From assembly GCF_016618195.1 (NCBI RefSeq), contig NZ_CP067099.1, forward strand, positions 3,782,001-3,846,000: a DNA stretch of 64,000 nt, written 5' to 3'. The stretch is from Providencia manganoxydans (GTDB lineage Bacteria; Pseudomonadota; Gammaproteobacteria; Enterobacterales; Enterobacteriaceae). The translations under genes and the position numbers were made by a program. Within the stretch, counting starts at the first letter, position 1. Each line of letters opens with the position of its first letter. Below, piece after piece: positions 62,985-64,000 of the stretch. The notes beneath the pieces are model-generated. The model ran no database searches, was not told the origin of the DNA, and worked only from the letters and a program-made list of their open reading frames with translations.

Positions 62985-64000
62985 CCAGTACTACCTCCCA
63001 ACTTTCAACCCAAGTTACAGCAACTTTTTGGTTTAAGGAGTGATCAACATCAGGATCATCTTCATTGAAGAATTCACTGACCATAATGATTTTGCCATCT
63101 TCCATCTCAACAACAGAATCCAACGTCATCCCTTTATAGTTACGCTCGCGAACATAACCAATCAACCCTGGATAGTTTTCTGTATCGTTGACTTCTTCTA
63201 CTCGAAGATCTTCAGGACGTAGTAACACATGAACCGATTGGCCTTCTTCTACAGGAAGTGCAGTGAAAATATCGCATTCATGACCTTCTACACTGGCACG
63301 GATCCTTTGTTCATCAATACGATAAAGTACTTTTGCATCAAAAATATTGATTTCACCAATAAATTGAGCCACAAACAGGTTTTTTGGCTCCTCATAAATT
63401 TCACGAGGAGAACCATCTTGCTCAATTTTACCTTCTCGCATTACGATAATGCGATCTGACATGGCAAGCGCTTCTTCTTGATCATGCGTAACAAAAATAA
63501 AAGTGATACCTAACTTGCGTTGTAGCGCTTTTAATTCGTTCTGCATCTGTTTACGCAGCTTATAATCAAGGGCGGATAACGACTCATCCAGAAGCAACAC
63601 TTTTGGGCGATTCACCACCGCTCGCGCTATCGCAACACGTTGCTGTTGCCCACCAGATAGTTGAGCGGGTCTGCGTTGCGCGAAATCATCAAGCTGTACC
63701 ATGCGCAATACTTGGTCAACTCTTTTTTGAATTTCATCAGCAGGGTTTTTTTGCATTCGCAAGCCAAAAGCGACATTTTCAAAAACAGTCATATGCGGGA
63801 AAAGTGCATAACTTTGGAATACCGTATTCACAAAGCGATGCTCGGCAGGGATATCAGTAATATCCTGACCATCAAGAATAATTTTGCCGTCATCAACATC
63901 TTCTAAGCCAGCAATTAAACGCAGAACCGTTGTTTTGCCGCAGCCAGAAGGCCCCAAAATGGTTAGAAACTCACCATTTTGGATGGTTAAGTCAAGCTCA
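62971..64000 (-). CDS. potA: Polyamine ABC transporter ATPase PotA, 5' end outside window
   Basis: The frame stays open to the window edge ([19 protein letters not shown]). Walker [11 protein letters not shown]-loop in [11 protein letters not shown], signature LSGGQQQR, Walker [13 protein letters not shown], switch His in [14 protein letters not shown], then a C-terminal TOBE domain. Energises PotBC. Confidence 0.96.
   Translation of the reverse strand, partial: ELDLTIQNGEFLTILGPSGCGKTTVLRLIAGLEDVDDGKIILDGQDITDIPAEHRFVNTVFQSYALFPHMTVFENVAFGLRMQKNPADEIQKRVDQVLRMVQLDDFAQRRPAQLSGGQQQRVAIARAVVNRPKVLLLDESLSALDYKLRKQMQNELKALQRKLGITFIFVTHDQEEALAMSDRIIVMREGKIEQDGSPREIYEEPKNLFVAQFIGEINIFDAKVLYRIDEQRIRASVEGHECDIFTALPVEEGQSVHVLLRPEDLRVEEVNDTENYPGLIGYVRERNYKGMTLDSVVEMEDGKIIMVSEFFNEDDPDVDHSLNQKVAVTWVESWEVVLDDQA

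Overview
The window looks like an accessory-rich chromosomal stretch of a Morganellaceae enterobacterium, most likely Providencia (Proteus or a relative is possible). The reasons are the AT-rich DNA, several MR/P-type (mannose-resistant/Proteus-like) fimbrial operons with mrpI, mrpH and mrpJ genes, an sgc phosphotransferase operon, and a potABCD operon. The species assignment is inference from gene content; no 16S or housekeeping marker is present.

Region 1 (1-6.3 kb) is worn mobile DNA. It holds the end of a serine recombinase, a small secreted protein and a SHOCT-type membrane protein. A 30-bp tRNA-Phe 3' end (an attachment site) follows, then a P4-type integrase broken by one in-frame TAA. 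Next come the antirestriction gene ardA, a remnant that looks like the end of a type I restriction subunit, and an IS3-family element with two nonsense codons. The ~130 bp upstream of ardA is repeated, diverged, at 6003-6136.

Region 2 (6.3-36 kb) holds three fimbrial operons on the minus strand. Operon 1 (13928-6329) has an unusual order with three chaperone genes, acidic minor subunits, an usher and a tip protein. Operon 2 (21464-14166) and operon 3 (35762-27297) are MR/P-like, each with an MrpJ-type regulator gene upstream of the major pilin gene. Operon 3 is damaged: its major pilin gene is out of frame after a six-A tract and its first MrpF-like gene has an amber stop. Between operons 2 and 3 lie an FKBP-type isomerase, a Sel1-repeat lipoprotein, a second IS3-family element, a tiny integrase remnant and an outer-membrane beta-barrel gene.

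Region 3 (36-47.4 kb) starts with 1.2 kb of gene-free AT-rich DNA. It then has a GHMP (PduX-like) kinase overlapping a PLP-dependent beta-replacement-type enzyme, a PepSY membrane protein with a His-rich loop, an sgc-type PTS operon (sgcR, A, Q, C, B, X) with a CRP-like site, yjdJ and a pirin.

Region 4 (47.8-57.2 kb) is a complete-looking MR/P operon: divergent recombinase mrpI, a probable invertible promoter element (imperfect 15-bp inverted repeats 251 bp apart), then mrpA-B-C-D-E, two mrpF-like genes, mrpG, the zinc-type adhesin mrpH and mrpJ.

Region 5 (57.2-64 kb) is ordinary chromosome: a DUF1992 protein, an AraC regulator, CsaA, an FMN reductase and potD-C-B-A (potA runs off the window). 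Copies of a dispersed imperfect-palindromic repeat of ~60-140 bp are seen only from 40.5 to 61.2 kb, which suggests that this part is older backbone and the left part later acquisition. All four fimbrial operons carry a stem-loop directly after the major pilin gene, consistent with attenuation to set subunit ratios.
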